Origin: Spirosoma sordidisoli
GTDB taxonomy: Bacteria > Bacteroidota > Bacteroidia > Cytophagales > Spirosomataceae
NCBI RefSeq assembly: GCF_004138325.1
Contig: NZ_SBLB01000013.1
Span: 47,789 to 111,788 of the forward strand
DNA: 64,000 bases
Reading direction: 5' to 3'
The translations under genes were made by a program, and so were the position numbers. Below the pieces are notes generated by a model. The model saw only the letters and a list, made by a program, of their open reading frames with translations. It had not been told where the DNA came from and did no database searches. This document shows, piece after piece, positions 25,920 to 35,243 of this stretch; positions within the stretch are counted from its first letter, which is position 1, and each line of letters starts with the position of its first letter.

Positions 25920-26084
25920 TTAGGCATTGTCACCCCTAACTGTACGGTTAGACGTTGCCTTTTTAGCTGGATCCCGTAACAGGGTGCGCTCTACTTCTGG
26001 GGGCAAATTACACTGTTTGCTCACTTGCCGGATATAGCTAATGAGTAGCTTGTCAAAATCTTCTTTGGTGAGTTTAGATTGCAT
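25920..26084 (-). CDS. Small hypothetical protein (54 aa)
   Basis: A short frame from ATG 26084: MQSKLTKEDFDKLLISYIRQ, then CNLPPEVERTLLRDPAKKA and a basic tail. The composition is ordinary (charged helix, no membrane segment) and the start is clean. No family recognised. The density of helical charged residues favours a real small gene over chance, but nothing else supports expression. Confidence 0.35.
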   Translation of the reverse strand: MQSKLTKEDFDKLLISYIRQVSKQCNLPPEVERTLLRDPAKKATSNRTVRGDNA

Positions 26085-26299
26085 AGCAGTAGGTTAGGTT
26101 GGTACATGTAACCCTTTGACCGCTAGCAACTAATGTATTGTTTTTGGGGCGGTACAGTTAGGGGCGACCTATGCCTGAAAGAACCTACGGGGTTTGGGGC
26201 AGAAAGCCCCATCCATAAATACAGCGTCGCAGACACCATTTAATATATTTCCACTTATATAACAGCTCAAATATAATCTCTTAATAACCCGATGTAGCC

Positions 26300-26872
26300 A
26301 TGCATTTTTTGAAAATAGTACTCCTCAGCAGCTCAATAAGCGGATTGGCAGGATGCTTTGCCATGCGCTCGAACGTCATCTCTGAGACTACCCTACGGAC
26401 CCAACGACAGGGATTTGTCTCTAAAGCTAAACCCGAGACACGGCCTGCTTCCTTCACTCGAATTTTAGTCGTGTTAAAGCTGCGTCGACCTAATGATCGA
26501 TACGCCCAGCAATTTCACCAGGCTTTCCCGGCTAACTATCAAGTTTGTACTGTCTTACTGGACCAGTATCAACCAGCAACCTATGCGGAGGAAATAAGAA
26601 AACGGGGAAACGACTGCCAAAGCGAGGTGGTGCTGACGGTCGAACGGACCTACAAAGGAAGCTTTCTATCCTTAGACGCTCCTGATGGGGATAACTTATC
26701 CCAGTTTAGTTTTGACATGCGGTCCATGGCTACCAATGAGTCTTTCTGGCGGGGTGCGGCCTCTACGCCTTCCCGCCGGGGCGAATACTTCTCAGCCCGT
26801 ACTATCGTATCCCGACTGTTACGTGATGGGGTTATCAGTGATAAACCGAATACCCCCCGGAAGCTTCATTAA
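26300..26872 (+). CDS. Hypothetical lipoprotein
   Basis: 190 aa. The lipobox SGLAGC at residues 14-19 marks an outer-membrane or periplasmic lipoprotein. The body (FTRILVVLKLRRPNDRYAQQF, NDCQSEVVLTVERTYKGSF) has an alternating strand/helix pattern seen in Bacteroidota lipoproteins that respond to nucleotide-like or assembly signals, but I cannot name a family. Monocistronic; start chosen at the ATG giving an intact signal peptide. Confidence 0.6.
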   Translation: MHFLKIVLLSSSISGLAGCFAMRSNVISETTLRTQRQGFVSKAKPETRPASFTRILVVLKLRRPNDRYAQQFHQAFPANYQVCTVLLDQYQPATYAEEIRKRGNDCQSEVVLTVERTYKGSFLSLDAPDGDNLSQFSFDMRSMATNESFWRGAASTPSRRGEYFSARTIVSRLLRDGVISDKPNTPRKLH

Positions 26873-27283
26873 GTTTTATACCCTGAGCGCCGTTCTGTTT
26901 CACTTTTTTTTGAGAAAGTTACTCACTCGACAAAGCGTTCAATTTCTATTTTTATTCTCCTAACATATTGTTCACTTATGCAACTTGACCGAGAAAATTT
27001 TTATTTTCAAAGCAACAAATTAGTTAAAAAGATGTGCAGGGAACCGCCCCTACTGGCTATACAATGACAAATGAGTCAAACTTTTCACGGATCAGTTGGT
27101 AAGCTAGGAAAATTTCGAATTCTCAATTAACGCTCTCACCTGAGACGAAGGAACTTGCATGTATTATCTCAGATAACCGGACCTTTTCTTAGTCGTTTTG
27201 AAGCTTTTAGGGCAAGGGTCAGACTATTTCAGAATTTCAGGATATGCGTCCATTCGGTGAAGCGCTTCTACATCCCCCGTCGA
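26873..27283. other. Intergenic region with one AACGCTC hairpin
   Basis: 411 bp, A/T-rich. The hairpin core TCTCA-TTAACGCTCTCACC-TGAGACGAAGGAA lies at 27121-27152. No gene recognised. Confidence 0.45.
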
Positions 27284-27721
27284 CTATTGCCAGTATAGGA
27301 AGGTATCCATAGCCTCGTAGGCTATGACCACAATAAATACGATGACGAGGGTGTACAACATGGCGAGGCCAAACCGGACGATGTTTAACTCAAAGCCGGG
27401 TAGATCAATGGCCCAGAATACGCCGTACAGCAGCGTCGCATTAATGCTCGACGACGTACCTGTTAAGCCAAACCGAATAAGTGCGGGCTTGATATATCGT
27501 TTTGGGTCGGTGAGTCGGCGGTTTGTAAAGAGTGCTATATAGTTGTTGATAAGCCAGTTGACGAACGATTCAACGAAAACGATGCCCGTTGCTGCCCCAA
27601 ACGTTGTCCAGTTGTCCCAGTAGGCATGGCCGATCATGATCCAGTCGAGCAGACCGATGTACATGGGCAATACGATCAACTGCATTAGCGAGTCGTAGCG
27701 GGAGTAGTTCAGTGTTTTCAT
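27284..27721 (-). CDS. Four-TM membrane protein, like the sensor half of a LytS-type kinase
   Basis: 145 aa with four hydrophobic helices (LIVLPMYIGLLDWIMIG; GAATGIVFVESFVNWLI; IRFGLTGTSSSINATLLYG; RFGLAMLYTLVIVFIVVIAY). The end AYEAMDTFLYWQ resembles the point where LytS-like kinases continue into a coiled coil and the HPHFLFN domain, but a stop follows. Either a stand-alone membrane protein or a truncated kinase sensor module. No kinase domain lies downstream on this strand. Confidence 0.55.
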   Translation of the reverse strand: MKTLNYSRYDSLMQLIVLPMYIGLLDWIMIGHAYWDNWTTFGAATGIVFVESFVNWLINNYIALFTNRRLTDPKRYIKPALIRFGLTGTSSSINATLLYGVFWAIDLPGFELNIVRFGLAMLYTLVIVFIVVIAYEAMDTFLYWQ

Positions 27722-27973
27722 ACGTGAGGCCGGGCAACAGGTGCGTAATCAAAACTAAAACTCCACGGAATTATTTTGAAATTCACCTAAAGGTATGTAC
27801 TCAATGCTACTGGGTAGTAAGCCCGCCTGGCTTTACTATCGTTGCACGAAGCGTTGCTAAAAAGCGACTTTTCGATGCTTCACCAAGCCAAAATCCCGGT
27901 TCATCGGGCTGTGTCAAGGCTACTGCTGGGTTGCGCGCCAATTTTGAGCCAACAAACAGTAAACAACACTCCC

Positions 27974-28921
27974 ATGATCAAGTCCCTTGCTTCCCTTGCC
28001 GTCGTGGCCGTGCTCGTCGCTTCGCTGGTAGCCCTGGGCCTCGCCGACGTACTGACTGACACGGGCGTTACAATGGCGAATATCGAAGCCGCTGCGCTCG
28101 CCAACCTTAAAGCCGACGGCTTGTTCTATGTCGAACCCACCGCTCTCATGCGCCGGATAACCCGGCGCATCCCCGCCGACGCGCAAGCCGCCACCGTGCG
28201 GGCCCTCGGCAGGGTGGTACGTACCTACGCGGAATCCGACGCATTCAGACAGACATACCGGCAGTCGCTGAGTGAGCAGTACAACGTCGATCAAGCCTAC
28301 AGCGACGAAAAAATCGCCCAGCGCGAAGCGGAGGTAGGGATGGTCGATGGGGCGGTCGAGGCTCAGACTGCCACCCTGCGCCAAACGATGAGTGCCCTGG
28401 ACTCAACCATGTTCTACACTGTATTCAAGGCGCAGGTGCCGCAACTGGAAGCGCAGGCCGCAGCCGCCACCGGCACCGAACGTACCCAGCTCACCCAGGA
28501 GGTAGCCGACCTGAAGCGGATGCTCGCAGCCAACGCCGGCAAGCCCGCCGAGTTCAAGAAGCAGTACGTGGCCTACCAGGAACAGCGGCTCCGCAAAAGC
28601 GGCAAGCAATACGAGGCAAACGCCAGCCAGGAACTCGCTGATGCCAAAATCCACAACGCGGAGTACCGCAAACAGAAAGCTGCCCTCGACGCAGCCAGCG
28701 ATGTGCGCCCACCGCTTCGGAAGCAACTGCGTGCCTTCGTTGCCCTCTGCGATGAGGTCGATTTCGGGGCAAAGCTCTATGCCAGCAGGTCGAAACAGTA
28801 CTTCGTGAACCCGGCCTATGAGCGCAAACCCGGCACGTGGAAGCTGCTCTTCCGTATGGGCAAAACCTCGACGATGGCCGCCCGCCAGTCCGCGCAGGAG
28901 TGGCTGACCGCGCTGCCGTAA
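27974..28921 (+). CDS. Secreted coiled-coil hypothetical protein
   Basis: 315 aa from the ATG at 27974 (MIKSLASLAVVAVLVASLVA, a signal peptide or N-terminal anchor); an upstream extension to 27842 lacks a signal. The mature part is almost all helical and Ala/Gln/Glu-rich (YSDEKIAQREAEVG, LTQEVADLKRMLAANA, KQYEANASQELADAK). No catalytic motif or known family seen. It is one of several exported proteins between 26 and 34 kb that share a more G+C-rich look than neighbours around 25 or 37 kb. Confidence 0.62.
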   Translation: MIKSLASLAVVAVLVASLVALGLADVLTDTGVTMANIEAAALANLKADGLFYVEPTALMRRITRRIPADAQAATVRALGRVVRTYAESDAFRQTYRQSLSEQYNVDQAYSDEKIAQREAEVGMVDGAVEAQTATLRQTMSALDSTMFYTVFKAQVPQLEAQAAAATGTERTQLTQEVADLKRMLAANAGKPAEFKKQYVAYQEQRLRKSGKQYEANASQELADAKIHNAEYRKQKAALDAASDVRPPLRKQLRAFVALCDEVDFGAKLYASRSKQYFVNPAYERKPGTWKLLFRMGKTSTMAARQSAQEWLTALP

Positions 28922-29074
28922 TCTTAGCAGTGCCCCAACGTACCTGAAAATAAATACTCTTTACATAAAAAAACGAGGACTATCTCTCTACTATCAACCT
29001 GCACCTCTATTGTTTTTCAATTGCCCTTCCTGTAATTGACAATGTAACACGAAGGCATTAAGTTATTAACGAAC

Positions 29075-29929
29075 ATGAAATCAACTTATAACGACCGTTG
29101 GTTGATAATAACCGGTAGCCTGCTACTCGGTTATTTTTTTGCGACAATAGGCCAGGATGAGGGCCTATTTGCCTTGTGGAGCCGCCCCGACTATGCCCGG
29201 GATTTGATCGGGGCAGCCCTGATGACGGGGCCCGTTTGGGGGGTGGTGCGGTCGGCAACCGTCTGGTTAGATCACCGATACGATTGGTTTGCGCAACCCG
29301 CCCGCCGATTTGCTGGGCAGTTCATGCTGGGATTTATGGGGCCGGTGATCCTGTCTGCGGGGTTGGCAGCGCTCTATTTTCGGTTTGTGGTGGGGCAACC
29401 CATTGCCGAGTCAAGCTATCCCGTTTATGAATTTCCGATCAGCGTGTTGGTAATTGGCCTATTCAACCTGCTGTATTTCAGTCTCTATCTCTACCAGAAG
29501 GCCACAACGCCCCCACCCTCTCCTGCGAAACCCGAACCGGAATTGGAATTGGTTAAATCTCCTGAACCACCAACCGTAACCACCACACGAAAAACGCTGA
29601 TCGTGAGCAGCGGGCTACGAAACGTGCCGGTGTTTATAGACGACGTGGCCTATATCTATATCGACGAAGCCACCCTATTTCTGCACACCTTTTCGGGAAG
29701 CAAATATGTCGTCAATAACTCGCTTGATGAACTGAGCCGCGACCTACCGAGCGACGTTTTTTTTCGGGTCAATCGCCAATTCATTATTCATCGCAGGGCT
29801 TGTAGTTCCTACCTCAACGACACCTACGGCAAGGTGAAAGTGGAAGTAAAACCCGCGCTGCCCCGCGACATTATGGTGAGCCAACAACGGACGCCGGAGT
29901 TCAAAAAATGGCTCGAAGAAGGCTTCTGA
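29075..29929 (+). CDS. Membrane-anchored LytTR-family DNA-binding regulator
   Basis: 284 aa. About four membrane helices in the first 150 residues (WLIITGSLLLGYFFATIG; LMTGPVWGVVRSATVWL; FMLGFMGPVILSAGLAALYF; ISVLVIGLFNLLYFSLYLY), a proline-rich linker, then a LytTR domain. Visible LytTR marks are VPVFIDDVAYIYIDEATLFLHTF, the LDELSRDLPSDVFFRVNRQFIIHR core and a C-terminal strand IMVSQQRTPEFKKWL. It is a one-component membrane regulator with no receiver domain. The genes just downstream (barrel, hydrolase, DUF418) are candidate targets. Confidence 0.85.
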   Translation: MKSTYNDRWLIITGSLLLGYFFATIGQDEGLFALWSRPDYARDLIGAALMTGPVWGVVRSATVWLDHRYDWFAQPARRFAGQFMLGFMGPVILSAGLAALYFRFVVGQPIAESSYPVYEFPISVLVIGLFNLLYFSLYLYQKATTPPPSPAKPEPELELVKSPEPPTVTTTRKTLIVSSGLRNVPVFIDDVAYIYIDEATLFLHTFSGSKYVVNNSLDELSRDLPSDVFFRVNRQFIIHRRACSSYLNDTYGKVKVEVKPALPRDIMVSQQRTPEFKKWLEEGF

Positions 29930-30052
29930 TTCACCCTAAAAACCACCTGATTCGGATGTATTCTCCCCTGATTCGCCCAATACAACCCATTTACTAACAG
30001 GCGGTTGACTAATCTCACTCTACGTTTGCATTGTAAAACAACAACCAATACA

Positions 30053-30607
30053 ATGAAACTATTTCTGTACTCCATCGCCCTGCTCACCGTCGGCCTGACC
30101 CTGGCACAAGGGCAATCAATTCGCCTGGGTTACTACGGCGAAACCGTGACCCACTACGGCCTCAAGGTCGCCTACGAGCGTCCTGTCTGGGGGCATGTCA
30201 ACGTCCGCAATCAGGCGACCAAACAATTCCTGATTGCCCCCAGCCTGGCCGCTTACCGGCACCCGAAAAACCACATCGGCTTCATTCTATCGCCGGAGTT
30301 AACCTACCGGCGCGTGGGCCGTCGAGGTGGGCTGTTCGATCTGTGCGTTGCCCCCGCCTACTTCCGCTACTTCCTCGACGGCACCACATATCAGGCCAAG
30401 GCGGATGGCGACTTCGAGCGCGTTCGGCTGGCGGGTGGCAGCGCATTTATGCCCACGGTTTCGGTAGGGGTTGGGCGCGACTTGTCGGTGAAACACCACC
30501 TGCCCTTGAGTTGGTACACCCGCCTGAACCTTATGCAGCAGCGGCCTTACAACACGGGCGAACTCAAACGATTTGCCCTGGAAGCAGGGGTTATTCTTAA
30601 TCAGTAA
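30053..30607 (+). CDS. Exported outer-membrane-barrel-like hypothetical protein
   Basis: 184 aa from the ATG at 30053. Signal peptide MKLFLYSIALLTVGLTLAQG, then alternating beta strands typical of a small barrel (YYGETVTHYGLKVAYERP, LIAPSLAAYRHP, IGFILSPELTYRRVG, AFMPTVSVGVGRDLS), ending LEAGVILNQ. No family name. It starts 124 bp after the LytTR gene on the same strand and is followed 26 bp later by a lipoprotein hydrolase; likely an operon. Confidence 0.6.
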   Translation: MKLFLYSIALLTVGLTLAQGQSIRLGYYGETVTHYGLKVAYERPVWGHVNVRNQATKQFLIAPSLAAYRHPKNHIGFILSPELTYRRVGRRGGLFDLCVAPAYFRYFLDGTTYQAKADGDFERVRLAGGSAFMPTVSVGVGRDLSVKHHLPLSWYTRLNLMQQRPYNTGELKRFALEAGVILNQ

Positions 30608-30632
30608 CAACAATCTTTCTCTTTTGAGAATT

Positions 30633-31634
30633 ATGAAAACGATTTATATACTCCTCTCTTTCTGTCTGCTGCTGAGCCTGTTGGCCTGTGGCGACCGCGA
30701 CGTAGTGAAACCTACCGAGCAAACAACCCTCTTCCTCCGCAACAAAGGGGCCGACATGCCTATCTGGATCAGCGGCAACTCACAATCCAACAAGATCGTT
30801 CTGTTTGTTCACGGCGGTCCGGGCGACTGCGCTATGTGTTACCGCTACTACCTCAAGGGTATCGAAAAAGACGCGATGGTGGCCTACTGGGATCAGCGCG
30901 TGGCGGGTTCCTCGTCGGGCAAGGTATCCGAGAGCACATTGCGGTATACGCAATTTGGCGAAGACATGGAACTGGTGGTGAAGCTGCTCAAAAAGCAGTA
31001 CCCACAGGCCAAAATCTACCTACTTGGCCACAGCTTTGGGGTGGAGTTGGTGTGGCAGTTTCTAACCACGGGCAACAACCAGCAACAGGTGTCAGGGGCA
31101 ATGGTCGTAAACGGTATGTACTCCTACTACAACTGGCTATACAATGTTCGCGAATGGGCGTTGCGGGAGGCCCGTTTGAAGAAAAACACCGAAGCCGAGA
31201 CGTACCTGCTGGCCAACCCTGTCACGCCTGAAAACACGGCCACCATCGACTGGGAGGGTATTTACCGCTGGATGTACGAGCTCGACGGCAACCCCGTTTC
31301 GCTCTTCGACAACAACAAATACGTCATCAACTATGCCTTCAATTCGCCCAACACGGCCCTGGCCCAATTCACCCACGGGAAGGCCTATATGTACTATGGC
31401 GAAGTGGATAGCCGCACGTTCGAGAAAGGGCCGCTGCTGAAGAACATCCACATCCCGGTTGCCTTGTTCTGGGGTGTCAAAGACGGGGTGGTACCGATGG
31501 AAGTAGGCCGGGCCACCAAGCCCCTCCTCACCAACGCCCGCGTAACGGAAGTCGATTTTGCCGACTCATGGCATGAGCCGTTCGTGACCGAAACCGATAA
31601 ATTCACTCAGGCTGTAAAGAGTTTTGTACGATAA
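30633..31634 (+). CDS. Alpha/beta-hydrolase lipoprotein (prolyl-iminopeptidase-like)
   Basis: 333 aa from the ATG at 30633. The lipobox is LSLLACG at residues about 14-20. An alpha/beta hydrolase domain with HGGPGDC oxyanion motif, YWDQRVAGSS and LLGHSFGVEL (nucleophile Ser in GHSFG) follows. GVKDGVVP and WHEPF late in the sequence carry the probable Asp and His. HGGPG and the DQRxxG segment are the marks of proline iminopeptidases, but the substrate is unknown. Followed 12 bp later by a DUF418 gene. Confidence 0.8.
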   Translation: MKTIYILLSFCLLLSLLACGDRDVVKPTEQTTLFLRNKGADMPIWISGNSQSNKIVLFVHGGPGDCAMCYRYYLKGIEKDAMVAYWDQRVAGSSSGKVSESTLRYTQFGEDMELVVKLLKKQYPQAKIYLLGHSFGVELVWQFLTTGNNQQQVSGAMVVNGMYSYYNWLYNVREWALREARLKKNTEAETYLLANPVTPENTATIDWEGIYRWMYELDGNPVSLFDNNKYVINYAFNSPNTALAQFTHGKAYMYYGEVDSRTFEKGPLLKNIHIPVALFWGVKDGVVPMEVGRATKPLLTNARVTEVDFADSWHEPFVTETDKFTQAVKSFVR

Positions 31635-31646
31635 CTTCTTATTAGT

Positions 31647-32843
31647 ATGCTTTCAGAAGCCCCCCCTCAAACAAAAAGCCAGTCCCGCATCGAGCGTATC
31701 GACGCACTGCGCGGGCTGGCCCTGCTGGGCATTATCCTGGCCAACATCGGTTCATTCACGGATTATGACGCACTGCCCCCTGCGCAGCGGCAGGCACTGG
31801 GTAGCACGTTTCTCAGCGAGATGCTGAATATGCTCAATAACGTACTGATTGAAACCAAGTTTCTGACTATTTTCTCTATCCTGTTTGGCGTAGGATTTTC
31901 AGTTATGCTTACCAACGCTCAAACACGGGGGAGTGCTGGTCGGGCCGACAACTTCCGGGCTTATTTCCTGTGGCGCATGACTGTACTACTGCTGATCGGC
32001 TGCGTTCATACCTGGCTGCTATGGTGGGGCGATATTCTCCGTAACTACGCTCTCGTTGGTATGCTACTGGTACTAACAGTTAACTGGTCGGACAAGTGGG
32101 TGCTGCGGGTTGGCCTCTTTTGCGCCGTGTTTCTAACGGGCACGGTCTTTATTCTGAATGCTGCCCTCTCGCTCCAGCAATACCCCTATGACATTGCGCA
32201 AGTCTACCAGGTATTCCGCACAGGTACGTATTGGGACGTTGTGGGCGCCAACTGGACCATTGACCCGCTACACAATTTTGTACAAGACTCGCCCATCACG
32301 TTTGCGACTGTAACAGGACGGGTGCTACTGGGCGTTTGGCTGGGCCGGATTGGCTACTTCCGGCATCCCGACCGCTTCCGCCAACTCACCAACCGCTGGC
32401 TGGGCTGGGGTTTCAGCGTTGGCGTACTGGCAAGTGTAGCGTTCTGGGCATTACGGCACGGCGTACTTAACCTCGACTCGCCTTGGCTGGTCTGGGTACC
32501 ATTCGCATTGGCGGGCGGAATGCTACTCCATGCGCTGGCCTACGTAGCCCTGTTTATGCGGCTTTATGAACGAGTACGCAGCCAGCAGTGGTTGCGACTA
32601 TTTATACCCATAGGCTGTATGTCATTATCAAACTACCTGCTGCAATCGGTATTTGGTGTAGCACTATTCTATGGATGGCCCCACGGGCCGCAACTGATGG
32701 GCCAGGTCAACGCAGTGAGCGGAACTGTTATCGCACTGGGCATCTATGCGCTGCAAGTGCTTATGAGCCAATGGTGGCTACATCGCCACGGTCAGGGACC
32801 TGTTGAAGGCCTATGGCGATGGTTGGCTCCGGCCCGTGTGTGA
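31647..32843 (+). CDS. DUF418 / YeiB-type polytopic membrane protein
   Basis: 398 aa. It begins with the family pattern RIERIDALRGLALLGIILANI, has FSILFGVGFSVML, LLIGCVHTWLLWWGDILRNYALVG, and a C-terminal DUF418 domain (FIPIGCMSLSNYLLQSVFG, QWWLHRHGQGPVEGLWR). About nine or ten membrane helices. YeiB-type proteins are thought to be membrane transporters or acyltransferase-like proteins; the role is not established. Last gene of a likely three-gene unit closed by the terminator at 32869. Confidence 0.85.
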   Translation: MLSEAPPQTKSQSRIERIDALRGLALLGIILANIGSFTDYDALPPAQRQALGSTFLSEMLNMLNNVLIETKFLTIFSILFGVGFSVMLTNAQTRGSAGRADNFRAYFLWRMTVLLLIGCVHTWLLWWGDILRNYALVGMLLVLTVNWSDKWVLRVGLFCAVFLTGTVFILNAALSLQQYPYDIAQVYQVFRTGTYWDVVGANWTIDPLHNFVQDSPITFATVTGRVLLGVWLGRIGYFRHPDRFRQLTNRWLGWGFSVGVLASVAFWALRHGVLNLDSPWLVWVPFALAGGMLLHALAYVALFMRLYERVRSQQWLRLFIPIGCMSLSNYLLQSVFGVALFYGWPHGPQLMGQVNAVSGTVIALGIYALQVLMSQWWLHRHGQGPVEGLWRWLAPARV

Positions 32844-32868
32844 CCATTCCGTTGTCATCCGTAAGCTC

Positions 32869-32894
32869 AAAAGCCGCTTCATGAGCGGCTTTTT
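32869..32894 (+). terminator. Rho-independent terminator after DUF418 gene
   Basis: AAAAGCCGCT (32869-32878) and AGCGGCTTTT (32884-32893), loop TCATG, T-run extended by one more T. It lies about 26 bp after the stop codon. Confidence 0.85.
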
Positions 32895-32974
32895 CCGTTT
32901 CATCGGCTTGCCCGTTTTCAACGCACCCACCACCCACCACCTTTGGCTCCGTAAACAATAACTACGAACGAGCC

Positions 32975-34333
32975 ATGAATAAGTTGTATACCCTCTTGCT
33001 GAGTCTTACACTCACCGCCTTGTCGGTTGCGTGTAAAGAAGATTCCGATGTCCTTGGCCCCCAAGGCCCCAGCGGACCCGAAACGCCACAAACCCGCCCC
33101 GGCAAAGTGTGTGCCGTAGGTACGTTACTGGGCGAAGCGACCACCACCACCATCGGCCCGTCGGGGGGTAAACTAACCACTGCCGACGATCGCCTGATCA
33201 TTACCGTACCGGCAGGGGCCGTTGAAACGAGTCAGACGTTCAGTATCCAGCCGATCACCAACACCGGTCCGCAGGGGCTGGGCACAGGCTTCCGGCTCGC
33301 GCCACACGGCATTACCTTCAAAAAGCCCGTCACGATCAGCGTTCGCTACTCGCCCGAAAGCCTCGACGGCACCGTTGCCGAAGCCTTGGCCCTGGCGTAC
33401 CAAAACGAGAAAGGTATATGGCGGTTGGCCGCGAAAGGTAAAGTAGATACTACCGCCCACACGGTCAGCGTGGAGACGACGCACTTCAGCGACTGGGCTG
33501 TGTTGGAACGGGCCTTTTTGGCTCCCGCAGTCGGGTTTGTAAAACCGGGCGGCAACATCGGTTTAGAGGTGCGTCTGTTGACGAACGAGCTGATCGTGCC
33601 TATTCTTCAGGATACCGACGTACCTGAACCGTTTGAGTCGCCTTCGGCCGTTGTGGATTATACGAGCTGGAAGCTCGTTGGGGTGGGGCATTTGGTGCCG
33701 GCAGCGTGGAAAGCACTGTACTACGCCCCCAACACGTCGCCCGTCCGCAACCCGGTGGCCGTGACGATTAAACTGAACGGCCCGACTGTGATCGACGGCA
33801 AACCCTACGGTGAACTCTGGCTGGTGTCGAACATCTACGTGGGCGACGACGGCATCACCTACCGAATCAACGGCGGCCCCTGGGTTAATACGAAAGTGGC
33901 GTTGGGCGGTCAAATCCTGTCGGACCCCACGAAGCCGGGCATGGCTGTTTTTATGGCAAACGGTGGGGGTATCGACAATGGCAAGCCGGTTGGCGTTAAT
34001 CTGACACAATTCAACCCGCCCTTCGATCAATCCGGCAGCGTTGATTTTGGCTCGATTGGGGGTGTCAGACAGGCCTGGAGTCTCAGCGAAACAGGACCGC
34101 AGTTTCTGCTATCCGATCAGGGTGGTGCGTTGATGTATGTGCATTATTACCGGATCGGCAGAGTTGCCTACCCCAGCCCCGGTGCCATCACGATCAGCCA
34201 GTTCGGTAAGGTTGGCGAACCAATTACGGGTAAGTTTGAACTCGGCAAAGCAGGTATTATCTACCCAGGCAACGAGGCCCTCAGTACCACGGCCCGCATC
34301 GAAGGTTTCTTCCGAATAACCCGCACGAAATAG
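32975..34333 (+). CDS. ZU5-domain lipoprotein
   Basis: 452 aa. Lipoprotein signal with ALSVAC at about residues 15-20, then a GPQGPSGP stretch. A ZU5-like domain spans residues ~55-180: IGPSGGKLTTADDRLIITVP, VTISVRYSPESLDG, and the HFSDWAVLE end that closes this domain in Bacteroidota lipoproteins. The C-terminal ~250 residues are beta-rich with no named domain. Probably a surface or periplasmic protein. Its own promoter region is the 80-bp gap after the terminator. Confidence 0.75.
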   Translation: MNKLYTLLLSLTLTALSVACKEDSDVLGPQGPSGPETPQTRPGKVCAVGTLLGEATTTTIGPSGGKLTTADDRLIITVPAGAVETSQTFSIQPITNTGPQGLGTGFRLAPHGITFKKPVTISVRYSPESLDGTVAEALALAYQNEKGIWRLAAKGKVDTTAHTVSVETTHFSDWAVLERAFLAPAVGFVKPGGNIGLEVRLLTNELIVPILQDTDVPEPFESPSAVVDYTSWKLVGVGHLVPAAWKALYYAPNTSPVRNPVAVTIKLNGPTVIDGKPYGELWLVSNIYVGDDGITYRINGGPWVNTKVALGGQILSDPTKPGMAVFMANGGGIDNGKPVGVNLTQFNPPFDQSGSVDFGSIGGVRQAWSLSETGPQFLLSDQGGALMYVHYYRIGRVAYPSPGAITISQFGKVGEPITGKFELGKAGIIYPGNEALSTTARIEGFFRITRTK

Positions 34334-34367
34334 CTCACTGCCCAATCAACGGCAGGGTCACGATAAA

Positions 34368-34610
34368 CTACCCGTCGGTTTCCTGAATGGTGGGCGTGGG
34401 CTGTTTTACCATCTGATACTTTGCCAGGATATTGGCCAGGCCGACCCCGTTGCTCATGACGCGGGTCGGCTTCTTTGGGAGCGTGTTCTGCACCCGCAGT
34501 TGCCCCTGCCAATCGGTCTCGATGGCTTTACGCAGGTCGAGGCCGTCGCCGTGGCGGGTTTTCAAGAGGTGGAAATACGAGTGAATTAACGTCAGCTCGG
34601 TGTTCAGATT
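34368..34610 (-). pseudogene. 3' end of a LytS-type sensor kinase, cut at palindromic repeat R2
   Basis: The sequence LNTELTLIHSYFHLLKTRHG and the C-terminal GVGLANILAKYQM are the last third of a LytS-like kinase (the second half of the HATPase and the end of the dimerisation helices). The rest is missing. The fragment ends exactly where repeat R2 begins at 34611; the R2 sequence extends the frame without kinase similarity. Confidence 0.65.
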
Positions 34611-34780
34611 GGAAGTTTCGGGAATATTGACCACCTGATTTCGCTGAAAACTGACCAGGCATTCCACGGCAAAATAACCAGGATATACGGCTGTATATCA
34701 GTCTTTTGTTGCAAATGATTCTTTTCTGTCCCTTGGTCAGGTATTCGCGAACTACAGTGCTCTCGATGACTGAAATTACC
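34611..34780 (+). repeat. ~165 bp palindromic (MITE-like) element, copy R2
   Basis: Starts GGAAGTTTCGGGAATATTG, contains CTGATTTCGCTGAAAACTG, ATACGGCTGTATATCAG, CCTTGGTCAGGTATTCGCG and ends GACTGAAATTACC. It is the inverse orientation of R1 and R4. It adjoins a broken LytS gene. Confidence 0.72.
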
Positions 34781-35243
34781 ACGAGAAGGCGACCCGCGTG
34801 GCCATCGTAGCGGGTGCGTGTGCCTTGCTTACGACGGGCGTGATGGTCCAGGCCATCCGGGAGCGCCGGTCCAGTCAGTCCACGAAGGCGTGGGGGGGGC
34901 TGGCTAGGCAGGAAGCGCTCCCGGAAGGCCAGCTCGTAGCGGCTATCCCTGTCAGTGCGTGGCCATCCTGTGCTTCCAGCCGCTCAGCCAACCCCGCCGG
35001 TTGGCTGAGCGGCTGGAGAACTTTTCCTTGCTGAGGCTCGCAACAAGACTAAGAACGACTAGATGTGTACTGCGCCTATCTGGGGGTATTGTCGCCCACA
35101 TCGACAAGGGCGTCGGTAAGCATAGGTGGGTCGGGTCAGGACCGGCCAAACAGGCTTTGCGTTTATCCTGATTGATCCGACCGGAGCCTGGTTAGGTTGG
35201 CGTAGTATTCATTATAGCCTCTTAGGCGGATGAATACGCAGAC
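34781..35243. other. Intergenic region with a 19-bp perfect hairpin
   Basis: 463 bp. The stretch 34790-34960 keeps an open frame with a membrane-like helix (VAIVAGACALLTTGVM) but no recognisable gene, perhaps a remnant. The hairpin at 34975-35017 is the only strong structure. Confidence 0.4.
34975..35017. repeat. Perfect 19-bp inverted repeat, 5-nt loop
   Basis: TCCAGCCGCTCAGCCAACC (34975-34993) and its exact complement at 34999-35017, loop CCGCC. It is not followed by a T-run in either direction close by, so a pure terminator role is doubtful. Confidence 0.7.

Noticed and set aside
34975..35017. Integron attC site
   Set aside because: The hairpin is a simple perfect palindrome without the R/L box pairs and extrahelical bases of attC, and no integron integrase or cassette array is near.
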